Below, piece by piece: positions 1 through 12,300 of a stretch of DNA of 64,000 nucleotides. The stretch comes from Russula earlei (lineage: Eukaryota; Basidiomycota; Agaricomycetes; Russulales; Russulaceae). Position numbers and translations under genes: made by a program. The stretch is taken from the NCBI GenBank assembly GCA_025769875.1, contig JAGFNK010000205.1:22249-86248 (forward strand), read 5' to 3'. The notes beneath the pieces were generated by a model. The model was not told the origin of the DNA and ran no database searches. It saw nothing but the letters and a program-made list of their open reading frames with translations. Numbering within the stretch: the first letter of the stretch is position 1; every line of letters begins with the position of its first letter.

Positions 1-144
1 CCTCGTGATTCTCCGCGCATCCGGGGAGGTGCCGAGGAACTGGCATAGGTACACCCATTAAGGTTCAAGCCACCACAAACCCACTCGAAACCGTTGCCAA
101 TCGCACACAAGCACGCCGGCCACTTTGCAGCACATCAACGCGAA

Positions 145-988
145 ATGGGTCAGCTATCTCTCACTTTGTATAGCCGTCATGGCTTAGTTTTATCCAGTTC
201 GTTACGCCGCCGCCGCCCTTGCCACGAACCCGGAAAGGAGTACGTGTCGGTCATGCCGTCTGTATTATATGACATGGTTCTAAACGAAATACTACTACGA
301 TCTAGCTTCCCGTGCACGAGGAGAGTACTTACGCACCCACTTTAAAAATATGCGAGAGGTTGCTGCTGCGTTGACGGGTAAGTACCGTTTTCAGGCCCCC
401 CCAGCATTTGTTAACTGCTAGTGTTCTAGGTCTTAAGCTTCCCAAGGCGTATGCCTACCTCAGCGATGTCACAGAACACAAACAAGTCATCCCATTCCGA
501 AGATTTAATGGTGGCGTCGGCCGTGCCAGCCAAGCGAAACAATTCAAGGCGACACAAGGTACGACTTTACCTCCTGATGTTTGAGTAACACCACTTATGC
601 TACTTCCTAGGTCGCTGGCCTGAGAAATCGGTCAAATTCATCACCCGACTCTTAAAAAATGCCGAGTCAAACGCTGACGCAAAAAACTTGGAGCTCGAGA
701 GCCTGGTGATCAAGAACATTGTCGTCCAACAAGCACCCGTATGCCTGCGATCTGCTCCCATAGTCCTAACCTTCACTTTCCTTATAACAGAAAACCCGCC
801 GTCGGACGTACCGCGCTCATGGGCGCATCAATCCCTACCAGGGTCATCCTTGCCATGTCGAAATCATTCTCGCAGCATCTGAAGAAGAGGTGGAGCGAAG
901 CAAAGATAAGGAGGTTGCGAGGTCGTCACTTACTGGCCTCAATCGACGACAGATTGCAAGGCGGCGTATCGAGGCTGCACGCGCTTGA
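145..988 (+). CDS. RPL17: 60S ribosomal protein L17 (uL22)
   Basis: Structural protein of the large cytosolic ribosomal subunit lining the exit tunnel. Six exons: 145-148, 198-239, 306-377, 430-558, 611-738, 791-988 (573 nt, 190 aa, TGA stop). All introns are GT-AG and about 52-66 nt. The start is the ATG at 145: the first exon holds only ATG+G, and splicing gives the N-terminus MVRYAA. Recognisable uL22 segments are [61 protein letters not shown] and [20 protein letters not shown], ending in a basic tail ([14 protein letters not shown]). Length and order match fungal L17. No indel disturbs the frame. The four-nucleotide first exon is typical of ribosomal protein genes in this group. It is convergent with the RasGEF gene. 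Confidence 0.97.
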
Positions 989-1558
989 TCCTCTGCGATC
1001 ATGCATGTGCGCAGCATTGATAGCGTGCTATCACGTCAGCTTCGATGTACCCATATGTTACGGTGTGAAGCACGCTTTCACGGCTAGTTTGCACATCCTG
1101 ATGAGTCTCGTCCCGCGATTTTATGGAACTCCGACTTTGCTCTCTTTGCCTTGGTTTTAGCGCTCGATAGAAAGAGTTCAACGAGACGCCAATACTTCAT
1201 ATCAAAAGAAAATGGTATCTTCATTGTTAAGTTACACTTTGTTGTGAGATGGACCGTACAACGCGTAGGAACCGGGAGAAGACTTATAACCTACATACCC
1301 AGATGAATTATTAATGCAGAATGGGAAGACCAGAATTGAGACGGAAATGTGTCAAAAGAGCGTGTGTAATGGTCGCCGGGCACCATCGATGGTTAGTTGT
1401 ACTGTATAAAGAAAGTGGTCAACGGTGCAGCTCGGGGCGGGTGTCAGAACGAGGTGATCCAAGTTGGACGTGAACGAGTTATGAAAGATGGATCATGGGT
1501 TGAGCTACGATAAGAAGTAACCGGTAGCAAAAATACCGTCGAAATGATGCTGGCAGGC
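989..1558. other. Convergent intergenic region
   Basis: This lies between the stop codons of RPL17 (+) and the RasGEF gene (-). The short frames here have no recognisable domain and no conserved-looking segment. It presumably holds the two 3' UTRs. Confidence 0.6.
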
Positions 1559-4500
1559 TCAGTTTCGAGCTTCCAGCTCTGGGATGAGGTCGAACATTGT
1601 CGCTTCCCTCAACTCCATCTTGAGGTTCTTTTTTCCGAACGGAACAGATATCCGTGGTAACAATTTCTTGTTTGTCGATTCTGGACGGCCAGAGAGCTCG
1701 ATCGATTCGCTGCACGGCAAATGAGCCTCTCGGTTCATCGAGCGTTGGTTCAGCAACGTACCTCTGTTTCAACATCCAGTTGCCCTCTCTGTCGACATCT
1801 CGGGCGATGGCTCCCTCTAAACTTTTCAGAAGCCAGGCTTGGGCATTGTCGGCTCGAGGATAGTTGTATGGCACGTGCCATTGCTCCATTTCTACCAGGA
1901 TACATCAGCTTCGTCTGTGGGACGACCAAGGAGACGGCTGGCTGTCTTACCGCGAATTATGCGCGTGATCTTGATGCACCTCTCCATATTTGCCATTTGG
2001 GCACGAGAATGGGGGGATTTCACCATTGGCTTGGCGTTGATTGCGACTCCGAGGGCGTTGAAATACCACGCTGAATGGGAAACATCAGAATGCGGTTGTA
2101 AATATATGGCGGGCGTCGCGTACCCATTGGAGGGACAGCTGGTCGTGGGAACACAGCAACTTGCCTCCAATCAACGACGACGGACTCCACCTCGTCCTTG
2201 AGTTCACCCAATCTCTCTAGTGCCAAATGCGCAGGTTCACTAAGAGGCTGAGCACGAATAAATCTCTGAACATTCCTGCGGATGAGATAAGACCCACCAG
2301 GCGTGCCTCCGAGAGCGACTGTAGGGATAGATGGGCCAAGCCATGGTATATGCCGAACATACCGCTGAAATTGTGCTCCTCATGGGATCGCTGCGAACTG
2401 GGGTTAGAGTGAGAAGGCCAGAACTCAAGAGGACATACCAGCCCGAGGGCTATGAAGAAGGTCATGACAGCCGCCCTAGGAGACCGGTTCCTCTTGATGT
2501 AAGATCGATCCCGTAACCCATGAAGACAAGGCCCTTTCGTATGCTTGCTGAGCGGAGCGCGCAATATCAGCGTTGCAATCATAGCCCAGACCATGGCGAT
2601 ACCACAGATCCTCTGGGATCACCCTTCGATACCCCTCAGACATAAAAATTGCCAGTTGCCGGGCCAACTCTTGGCAAAGCTCACGCGAGTTCAGGTGAAG
2701 AATGTGTAAACCCCCCGTCGGCGGCGCGTATAAGGTCATCCAGCGCCCTGGCGGACCGGAAATCGTCATCGCTAGGCGTGTATTGAGGTACCCTTCGGAC
2801 AAGCTTGTCCGCTCTTTCCTGTAGCCCGCGTTTGTATCTAATAGGCTTTTGGCGACATGCGATACGTCTCTCAGATGTGACCATGGGTTCAGATTGAGAC
2901 TTATCGGCTGTGTCGCCAATGGGAGCAAGGGAAATGGCCACTTCGCGTCGTTCATCCAGTATCCGAACGATCTTGTCCTTCTCATCGGGCTCGATCTGCT
3001 CTGGTGATTGTGAGGCAAAATCTTTGATGTGGAGACCAGCAATGCGGTCCTTCTCATGCATCCAGTACTCGTCAATCCAAGTCTTGATGAACTTCCAGAC
3101 AAGAGATCTCACGGAAGAACGATACAGCGGCCATGCTTCACGCTGCGAACTGTTGAGATTCAAGGGTTGTTCTTCGAGTCGCGAGATGAGTGCCTTTGCA
3201 AGATCAACGGGATCGCAGAACTGAACGGAAGCAGAGCAGGAAAGTGTCCAACAATTCATCGTGCGAATTGGGATATTGATTGGCTGGGGATCGGTGAGGA
3301 TGTATACCAGCGCCACCAGACTCGCTCCTTGTATGAAGTCTCCCTCGTCGGACAAGACAATGTCTGCCGCGTCGCGTACCGGACCAGGCATGCTGACGCC
3401 CCAATATTCATCCAAATTTGGTGGCGAAAGGATGTCGGACACCATGGCGACATGGAAACTGTATTCGTCCTCGTCCACGTTCGCGGCGTCATCCCCTAGC
3501 TCATAGTGGCCTGGGTTAGACACCGTTGGGGTGTCTGGAAGCTTGGCACGCTGTGCACCAGTAGACTGGCGGCGAGGGAGCCTGAATCTGAATCTCCGTT
3601 TCGGGGAGGTTTCAGGACCCCTGTTTACTACAAACAGAGAACTACACTCAGGTTACGATCATGAAAGGACGGGAAAGCACTAACGCTTGACGGTCAGTTT
3701 GTCTTGCAGTCTTGACTCGAGGTCAGCAATCTCGAAGAACACACGGATAGCCCTCAGGAGTATGTCGCGCTCCTGCTGACAGCGTTTCACAGTTTGATGC
3801 GAAGCGTTTCCATCCGTCTGGGAAGTGAGTTGGCGGGCAACTGCCAAAAGGGCGGACTTGGCCTGAAGGATATCTGAGGTACCAGAAATGAAGCTCTGTG
3901 TGTTCCTGAGATCGAATGGGAGGCGCTCTAGACTCTCTAGGAAATCGTCGACCCCTCTGTCCAATCCATGCAAAATTTGGGATAAACCCCCGTGATTGGA
4001 GTCTTCAATAGCGAAGTCGAGCATCGTTGCATGTGTGAGTAACTGCTGGAAGGAACTACCGAACTGAACGGTGGAATGATGCTGGAAGCCTTTCAGCGCG
4101 GCGCAATGCGAGGCGGTGTTATCCATAGTGAGGCTACGATTTGCCAATTTATTCTCGTCGAGACAAGTTTGCAGGTGAGTGCGCAGTTCCGAGTCAACAG
4201 CATCATTGGCGTTTCCGTTTTCCTTTCGCGGGGAATCGACGAGTGTGGAGGAAGATGAGCTCAGTGAGGCAGACGAAGGTGCACCAGTGCACAATTGGGG
4301 GGTTCCCCAGGGGTGGGCGGCTGAATATGGGTAAGGATGAAGAGGACATTTTCCTCGACGGCACAGGCACTTGTTCTTGAGAGAAAGTGGATACAGGTGA
4401 TGTCCCGGGCGAGTCCGTGCCATGGGAATGGGATGAAGGCCATCCGGAGAGCGACTCGCTCTCCTGCGACGGTGATCCACTGTTATCCGAGATATCCTCA

Positions 4501-4577
4501 GGGATGTCTGGTGGGCTGCGGCCATCTCGATGGAGAGGTAGATCAGGTGGCAAAGGAACAACAATAGATAATGGCAT
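1559..4577 (-). CDS. Ras guanine-nucleotide exchange factor (RasGEF_N + RasGEF/CDC25 domain)
   Basis: Predicted to catalyse GDP release from a Ras-family GTPase at membranes. Multi-exon gene on the minus strand, starting at ATG 4577 (MPLSIVVPLPPDLPLHRDG) and ending at TGA 1559-1561. N-terminus is Ser/Pro-rich (about 4250-4577), then an alpha-helical region (3680-4200). A RasGEF_N segment follows at about 3060-3300 (LLDTFLLCFRS, then FCDPVDLAKALISRL and WKFIKTWIDEYW). The catalytic domain is at about 1770-2700: ELARQLAIFMSEGYRRVIPEDLW, cut here by frame changes at introns, then RAAVMTFFIALGL, NFSGMFGIYHGL and a terminal MEQWHVPYNYPRADNAQ. The last intron (donor GTACGT, about 52 nt) leads into a final exon ending MFDLIPELEARN. 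Apparent frame breaks occur near 4286 and inside RasGEF_N near 3221-3290. Family call is firm; exact exon borders are not. Confidence 0.8.
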
Positions 4578-5339
4578 AATTTTGAGAAGGAAGGCGTGTT
4601 TATCTCTCCACTCATGGCGTGGGTCGGTTTATATGCGATCTGTTTGTGTTTTACTGTGGCAGAGGAACAAAGTGCCACAGGACCAAGTTTGTCGGGCATT
4701 AATGCGACTGTGTGGTAAGTGGATTCCGGTAACACAGCGGATTGTCCTTTTGTGGAGGTGGAGTCTGGGACTGTCACTAACAATCAATCATATTTCCAAA
4801 CGGAGCTGAAGTTCGGCACCGCTACTGACCTGACCACAATGGTGCCAACATACGTTCACACATTGCGCGTGTGATACGAGCAGAAAGCTGCGAAAACCGA
4901 AAGCACGACGGCTGGGGCAAGAAAGGTACCACAGACGAGGCACCGTTGCTCAGTCCGATGGTCGAAGGCAACTTTCTGAGTGTGGAGCCAAGACAAGCTG
5001 CCCCTTGGCATTGAAGCCTCCGAGTCAAGGAACCGGAGCCACCGCGTTCAGCTCATTAGGACAAAGTAGAAAATCAGCGGGAGCCTTTCTCAGCTCACTC
5101 TCTGTTGGGTCCCGTTTTCTCAGCATTTGAAAATTCAGACTTTCGTTCGTCACTCCACTCCATTCGTTCGGCATTTGATTAGGCGGCGAACACGTGAGCG
5201 TCTCATACATGTGACCGAGTCATGAATATCCATACCATACTTTCAATTTGAAATGACGAAAATATTTAGGCGGTTGTGTTCATCCAACTGTATTCTACCA
5301 AGGGGCTCATTTCTCCATGCGACCCTCCAGGTCATCATC
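4578..5339. promoter_or_regulatory. RasGEF upstream region
   Basis: Non-coding stretch upstream of the RasGEF start (minus strand) and downstream of the DUF6533 tail remnant. No convincing gene or domain was found in six frames. It presumably includes the RasGEF promoter; no clear TATA box stood out. Confidence 0.4.
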
Positions 5340-5440
5340 AAAGCTACATTTGCGCCGGGGTACGAGACATAATGGCTCGTCTGTGACACCCGAATCGGAT
5401 GCTTGTCAAGGGTAGAAGCCTTGAAGTGCATCTTACCTCC
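5340..5440 (-). pseudogene. Remnant of a duplicated DUF6533-protein C-terminus
   Basis: On the minus strand this stretch reads MHFKASTLDKHPIRVSQ then HYVSYPG, matching the true C-terminus of the downstream DUF6533 gene (MEVAVHSTYDEYPMSQ then RHVSYPG at about 5930-6000). The block around the shared CGCCGGGGTACGAGACAT-like DNA motif is similar in both places. No transmembrane part of the gene accompanies this copy, so it is a partial tandem duplication or the last exon of a decayed paralogue. Similarity was judged by eye over about 35 codons. Confidence 0.5.
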
Positions 5441-5844
5441 AGTGGGTTGGAAAATATATGTAAGGCTGGAAAGACTACTTTCATGTATTGTTTGACTCCT
5501 GAGGGGCACAACTTAACCAGGCACTTTCAGTGTACCAGGACTTGAACAACCTCACCATGGACCAACACTCTCAACTCAGCCTGGGCACGATAACGATGGA
5601 TGAATGACTTGATTTATGTCTCAAGGGCTGTAACTATTCATACAAGTATACTACAGGTCATAACTGTACACTGAGATGTAACCAAAGGTGTCAAAATTGA
5701 AAATGAATGAGGACATAACAGATATACTTGTACACAAAATAGCAATTACATACCATCAGATTCCATTGCGCTCAATGACACATTTTCCACCAACAATAGA
5801 TACATTATCAGCTTCTGAATAACAACTTCTACCTAGGGACAAGG

Positions 5845-7611
5845 ATCATTTCTCCTTATCAGTATGGCGATCATCATGGATAGTGGGTTCCTGTTGTTTG
5901 CCATGCTTTTGTCCATCTGTGCCGGGGTACGAGACATGACGCCTTATTTGCGACATCGGATACTCGTCATAGGTCGAGTGCACGGCCACCTCCATGGTTA
6001 GTCGGTCCGAAGGTAAGTGTGAGACGTGGGTGGCATTAGAAAACGGGGCAGAATGACCACTTCTCGCGATCGACTCCTGTGCAGATCACAATGAGCGCGA
6101 TGAAGAATGGAAGGGAAAGAATATTGACTGGGGATGAAAAATCTGACAAAGAGCGGTACATCCTAGTCGCACCAATGATCATTGTGACCATCGAGGGAAG
6201 TATGAACATCTAAGTTGAGAAAGCATAAGACAAGAAAAACGAGAGTGCAATAGTGGTGAGGAACGTACGATGTTGAACAAATCTTTGGAGTGGAATGATG
6301 TTTAATCAACATTCGGTGGATTGGGAGATGGAGGAGAAATTTACCGTTCAGGTCCAAAATCATGAACAGCTGCACAAAAAGGATGAACAAAAACATATGC
6401 AGGACAGGAATATTTGCCAGACTCACTGTTGGCAGGCTTCCGTGGACTGTGGCAAGCAAGATCCAGATGGCGCCCTTGTGAATGAAAAATACATCAGTGG
6501 ACTGACGACACCAAAGTGAGCGGGAACAGGCGTTCCCCTTCCCCACCTGTTTCCAAAGGAGATGCCACAACGACGAATGGCCAGTACGGTTGCGCAGTTG
6601 AAACAATCCAACTAACATGATGAGTAACAGAGTGATATCGGTGAGAAAATAGGCGATGCAAGAAGGCTTGCTAGCCTCAGGGTTACGAATCGCGCAACTA
6701 TTTGACGCGGGCACCCAGTCAGCGCGAACCTACAGGTGGATAAGCCTAGACGGCCAAACAGATAAGATGATCATTCACACTGATGGTAGCTGAAATGAAA
6801 CCACGTTTGTTATGATTCTTCGGAGACAGCCTGGGGGAGGAACTTGCCTTCTAATTGAACGCCAATGTTGGCAAGCCATATGCTGGTGGCGATAACAATA
6901 ATCACTTTATTCCAATTCCAGACGGCAAAGCTGACAGTCCCCATAAGCACCAGATAATCATATCACGGAAGCGTAGAATACTAACATGCGAAGTACGATC
7001 AGGAGGGATGCAGAGCCAATGGCCATGGCGCCGGAAAGCTAGGAAACAAGGGTCCCTTCATCAGGGAACTGGACGCATCAGAGAGGATACTCACCCAATC
7101 TAAAATGGCCAAGACCTTGCGATCGTGGAGCGTCAGTCAGTACACACCAGCACGTGGGTTGTTGCGGGAAACTGCTCCCACCTGGCAATTTATTCGGGCC
7201 GTATTTTCCACCCCGACCTTATTAAGGATTACGGACATGAGGAGAGACAATCGCGCAAAAGAGTAAACCTATGGATGTGACAAATCAGCGAGAAACCCTT
7301 GAGGTGCGGGTTGCAATAGTAACGGACAAGTATCGTCCATCGGAAGGGACGACGTCCTCGTATGACACTCCACTCGTAGTCGAGACTGGTCAAGAACTCC
7401 CATCTGATAAGTGAGGAAAGTTGATGAACGAATCACGTCCAGGCAAACGGGAAAGACGCACACGTAGATACCATTAGCCACTTCCCAGAGTTTTTCCGCT
7501 GCCACTGGCAGAAGACGCGCCTGGTATGTTTTCTAGGCTCCAGAGCTCTGCTGAGGGGATGTACGCACTGTAATCCTTCTGGATTTCAATAGGGTCATTG
7601 TAGTTGACCAT
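5845..7611 (-). CDS. DUF6533-type multi-pass membrane protein
   Basis: Member of the large Agaricomycete family of seven-helix-like integral membrane proteins with an N-terminal DUF6533 segment; function unknown. The diagnostic block is at about 7320-7440 on the minus strand: WEFLTSLDYEWSVIRGRRPF followed by a hydrophobic helix. Hydrophobic helices continue at about 6420-6700 (ITLLLIMLVGLFQLRNRTG, then GAIWILLATVHGSLPTVSLA). The C-terminus at 5845-6000 contains VAVHSTYDEYPMSQIRRHVS and ends before TGA 5845-5847. The intron before the DUF6533 block uses donor GTGCGT and acceptor TATCAG. The best start is ATG 7611, but the first exon or exons are uncertain: the frame needs one or more introns between 7611 and 7450. 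Internal exon borders are not fully resolved. Confidence 0.65.
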
Positions 7612-8193
7612 CTCTAAGTTGGCAAACAAGTGACCAGACGAATAATGAGGGAGTTGGTTCTGAGTAACAGGATGCTCGAAGCGAGGACCTGACGATGCAG
7701 TGCATTATATATGGACGCAAACGGCTGGCTGGGACTGAGCTGCGAACGCCTGACGAATGGGTGTATGAACGAGCGCCAGACGGCCTTTTGATGAAAGTTC
7801 TACCCCCCTTTGGCTCGGGTACGTTGCCGTAAGGTAATTTTCGGATATTCCATTGTTGTCGTGTAAACACCGCGGAGAACAGGAGTGGTCGCGACGCGGG
7901 GAAATAGATGCGCAGGGTACTTTTGGTTTCGGAGCCCAGATGGCTCCCATGTGGGGACTTTGGCTCTACCGAGAATGATCCCAACGGGGTAATTAGAGGA
8001 GGGTAGGTGGTAGTAGCAGTGTGATAGCACGGGGGTGGAACATGAGTGGCCCTGTGCTTTTTCGAGAGAGGCACCAACTGAGCGCGAATGACATATTGGT
8101 TGGGAAACAATAGGAGACACCGGACACTTCGACCTGACATATGAAGACCCCAGAAGCATGCCATTTCTCCTCTACAGCTACTAACAGGGGACG
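7612..8193. promoter_or_regulatory. Divergent intergenic region DUF6533 / EAF7
   Basis: This 580-bp region separates two divergently transcribed genes and should hold both promoters. A long minus-strand reading frame crosses it, but it shows no domain and codes across the EAF7 start on the opposite strand, so I treat it as non-coding. Confidence 0.5.
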
Positions 8194-9106
8194 ATGGAAT
8201 CGTCGGAAAGTCCTGACCCTTCTGTGTCATTTCTCGACACCGTCGAGGGGGAGATAGCCTTCTTCCGATCCATAATGCGCGCCCGCCCGATTGGTCTTCA
8301 TCGTCACTTCCACGTTTTATCCATAAGGACCGTCATACACCAAGACACGGGTCGGTACGTGACCATTGACGACATATGGCATAAACTTCCGAGGCTGCTA
8401 CAACATCGAAGCACTAGAGAGCCTTGTGCGTGCCGACCCTTTCTCTTATAATATATATATTTCAATGTTGACCGTCGTTCTTCTGCCTTCCCTTCCTCCA
8501 GGACGCCTGAAGGTTTTGAATCCCCCGGTTCCGCACATTCCACACCGAGCACCATCGACTCGCCTTCTCCGTCGGACAACCTTTCTTTGCACCCTTACTT
8601 CCGCAAAGAGTTCGCTCTGCCTTACGACGAATCGCTGGACTCGATCATCTCGTCCCGCCGCGTGCGAGAATCTGCATCCTCCACCACTTCGTCATCCCCG
8701 TCGCCGCCCCCACCTCCGCCAATCAAGGGACGTCGGGGGGCGCGGCGGGGGAGGGGCGCGACGCGGCCTACAAGTCAGGTCACGGCCGAGAGCGACAGTA
8801 GCGCGCTCACATTAGAAAGTGGAGATGAGAGCGTGGCGCCGACGCCAAAGGGGAGCGTTAATACGGGTACCGATGCAGGCACCGACTTATGGCGAGGATG
8901 AGGACGTCGAAGTGGCCGCTTCTCCTGGTACGCGGTTTCAGATGTCGCCTCTTCTTTCGTGCTAAGTACCCATTTCTTCCCCAGCGCCGCCTTCGGCGAA
9001 GCCAGGGAGAGCTCGTGGCAGGGGCGCAAGGGGTAGAGGGTCGCGCGGGCGAGGAAGGGGCGTCGATTCGACTCGCGGAATCAAGAAACGGAAACGGGGA
9101 GGGTAG
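8194..9106 (+). CDS. EAF7: NuA4 complex subunit EAF7 / CT20 family (frame broken by single-base insertions)
   Basis: EAF7 (MRGBP in animals) is a subunit of the NuA4 histone acetyltransferase complex in the nucleus. ATG 8194 opens a strong CT20/EAF7 block: FLDTVEGEIAFFRSIMRARP, then HRHFHVLSIRT, TGRYVTIDDIW, then CYNIEALESL. A serine/proline-rich middle (PYDESLDSIISSRRVRES) and a basic RG-rich tail (GRARGRGARGRGS, ending KKRKRGG at TAG 9104-9106) follow. One intron has donor GTGCGT near 8428 and acceptor near 8501; another runs from about 8925 to 8983 (GTACGC to CCCCAG). Three apparent extra bases interrupt the frame: C near 8389, G near 8502 and T near 8887. Removing them restores one continuous family-like protein. 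This is either sequence error or recent inactivation. Confidence 0.8.
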
Positions 9107-9328
9107 AACGCTTGGTGCCGACTTCGCAATTCACTTGGTTGTGCCTCTCTCGGCAAGAAAATGGCCACCTTTTCCTCAACGGAAGCATGGCCGTCCTATT
9201 CCTCTCGGCGATGACCCACTCGCAGTCTAGAATCCGTGGCGGGATTGGCGTGCACTGTTCGGGCCACTCTAGCTTTGGTAATCTACAACACATAACGCAA
9301 CGCCCCTCGTTACTATTCTACATCCATC
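9107..9328. other. Convergent intergenic region EAF7 / UFD2
   Basis: Short tail-to-tail spacer that presumably contains both 3' UTRs. Nothing else was recognised. Confidence 0.5.
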
Positions 9329-12300
9329 TTAACGGCTTCCTCTTCGGGCGCGCTGCGCAGCTGCTTTTCTGTTCCTTCTCTCGGCAAGGAAGGCTTCGAT
9401 CTGTTCCTTGAGCTCGGGGTCTGTAGGAAAGAAATCAATGAATGTTAAAACAACGTCGTTTCTTTTTTCGCAGAAACACTCACTGGGAATGACTTCCTCT
9501 ATGGACAACGGCGCACGATTGAACGGGTCTTTTGCATCTGAAAGGAGATGAGATTTGATCGTGGACCGGTCAATAACAGTTCGTGAAGTGGGCAGGATGA
9601 CTGGATCTCGCATGATGGTGCACATCAGTGGGTCTAGATGAAGAGAGGATATATAGATAAGAACGGGACTCGACGATGAAAGTGCCAGGCGCACCGAGGA
9701 ACTCGTCTGGGAATGTCGCCAACGTCTTCCTCTGCCTCAAGTGTAACTTTGGCCTCCTCGACCTCGACAACAAACGCTCTCAATTGCTCGACCTCGGTGG
9801 GCGATTTGAGATTGTTCCTGGAACAGATCGTCGCGGCGTGTTCGAAAAGTTCTTTCTTGTAACTTCGTCCATCTCCCGCTACTAGCGCGGATAAACGCGT
9901 CCTGGTCACCAAGGTTTAAATACACCTGCACGACGTCGCTGAGCAACTGCCGCGGGTTGAAATGGTATTTTTCTCTGTTCTCAACGCGAAGGTCATTGCA
10001 TCGTGGCCCGACGAGGGCGTCCAGATTATAGTCAAGCATGGCTGCAAGCCGGTCAATGATCTCCGGCATCATAAAGGGCTCCTTGGTCTCCGCTGTAAAG
10101 ATCTTTAGCATGTCCACAGTTGAGTTTCCAAGTTGCGTGTATGAAGTTGCCTGGCGCTCCAGGCTATGTAGCGTTCCCTCACGCTCACGACGCTGCTGGA
10201 GTGACAGAGCCCCCCAGGCTTCCCGATTTGCCATTTCCTGCTGGATGTTGTAGATCTGAGCAAGTTCGCTAAGCGACTCGTCCATGAGATAGGTGACATC
10301 GTTCATCATCAGGTTGACAAATCGAACAAATTTGTCGATGTTCCTCGAAGAATTCTAAACATCGGCGTCCAGAGACGTCATTAAATAACGAGCTCACTGT
10401 GTCTCTTTCTTGAGGGCCTCCCGATGGGTGGGATTTCCCCAGACAGTTTTCAAAACGAAGGCAATGCTTCGCCTAGGACCATTCGTGAGTGGTTGGCTGT
10501 TATTTTAGTGCATATAACCCAGCCTACCGTGCATCTGGGTTCTGTGAGTGAGTTATTTGTGATGATGAATGTTGAAACCAGCAGCTTACTGAATTTGTCA
10601 TAAAATTGGGAGCTTGCGCCAGTCTGTTCAACCTCTTGAGGCCCAGTGTCAGCTCGTACATCATTGCCTGGACGCAACATGAGGAGCGTACCAATGTAGA
10701 AATGTGTTAGGGCTGGCATTAGATGCTTCAGGGCTACTGGATGTGAATTGAGCATCAGGCCGAGAAGGCTGGGTTGCCCTCTATAGGTGAAGCATGAACA
10801 AAAGAGGATCTGAGAGGCTATCAGGGAACAGAAACCGAGACCAAGGGCCAACGCGGAATTGACATACATCAATTAACTTATTTTTCAAGAACGGATTCTT
10901 GATCCACCAGGTTGACAGCATGAATGTGAGCGTAAATATCAGGACCTCTTCCTTCCCGGACAACTCGAGGCTGGATGGCCCATGTCTAAAACACTTGAGC
11001 TATTGCCGATAGGGAGCAGAACAAAGGACATACCTAACAGCGAAGAAAAGGTAGTCAATGATATCCTCGAGAATGTACTCTGGTAGGACCCTGAAGTCTA
11101 AAGGTACATCCTTCGGGAGGGGGAGTCTGTAACGTTGATTTCAGGATAGAATCAAAAGGGGGGAGGAGGTCCATATACAGACTCCACAATGGGCTTGGGA
11201 TGAGACTTTCTTGGATCAGCGTAGCGAATGAGCCAAACCGTGACGAAGGAGGTGAAGGTGTTGCTACGGAAGAGAAACTCGGGGTCATAAAGCTGGGTTA
11301 CCCCGGCCATCTGCGCTGCTTGGATCTTGTCTATGTCATCCTAGATGGCTATTGCTGTCAGCGCTTGTATCGGCCATACTTATGAGATGTCGACCTTCAT
11401 CTGTTTTATAGGCAGCTTCAACCCGCGCCTGCATTGGCGTCTGCGGGTCTCCAATGTCAACAAAGAATGCTATACGTTGCAGTAAACACTTACACCCCTC
11501 CAAGTGTTGTCCGCGGTGATGTTCTCGAGTTGCCTTTCTACTTCGTCATGCTCCTTGCTCAGGTCATCGAACGTATGTATCGTCTTTTGAAGACCATAGT
11601 GGCCGGTGGCGAGGGCCAAATAAAAGATATCAGATATGAAGTTGAGAGGCGGGGCGCCTAAATGGGGTCAATCACTTCCAAAGAAGGAAAGAGATGAGGA
11701 TGCTGCAAACCAGGGGCGAGGCGATGCGCATGATTCCACTGTGCGGCTTCATCACTTGTGGCATTTATCCTGGTCTCTTCTTTTATGTCGATTCTTGATG
11801 TGTGAGCGTAGTAATGCGGATCAATGCGATCAATCTGAGGAGTGTTCTCAGTAAGCGTCCATATCAGTGTCTAAGAAGTAACGTTTACCTTGGTGTATTG
11901 TGCGTCCATAAAGGGTTCGGCAAAATGTAGAAGGACAAGGTGGATGTTGGTCATGAAACTGTCAGAAGCCACAGTCGCAGGATCAACCTCGGAAAAGGTC
12001 AGGCTCAGACGCAATTAGATATATTCGGGGATCGCCATACCCGCAAACCTGTTCTCTTCAAGTTGAGAGATATAACGCGAGCGAAGTATGCCAACACAGC
12101 TTCACGACTCTCCGGCGAAGCTCGTACGATAGAGTTAAAGATCTGAAACAAGGTGGAACTGAAGTAGGTTAAGCTTCGACACATCACTACACCCAGAGAA
12201 TATTACCTGCAGGATCTTCAATGTCCCCCGAAGGCTGTTACGCGAGGACTCTACATCCACCGCAGGGCGGGTTTCCACGTTAGAGAAGTACGTCTTCGCA

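Noticed and set aside
741..1160. Longer plus-strand reading frame overlapping RPL17 exon 6
   Set aside because: It is a shadow of the RPL17 last exon in another frame; the spliced RPL17 frame explains the conservation.
7595..8230. 211-codon minus-strand frame upstream of EAF7
   Set aside because: No domain, composition unlike a folded protein, and it overlaps the EAF7 start on the other strand; it is best explained as a chance frame in a divergent promoter region.
8194..9106. Calling EAF7, PPWD1-like and the phosphatase pseudogenes
   Set aside because: The breaks are almost all single inserted bases and are shared with a young transposon, so error is more likely than decay. I kept them as CDS with notes.
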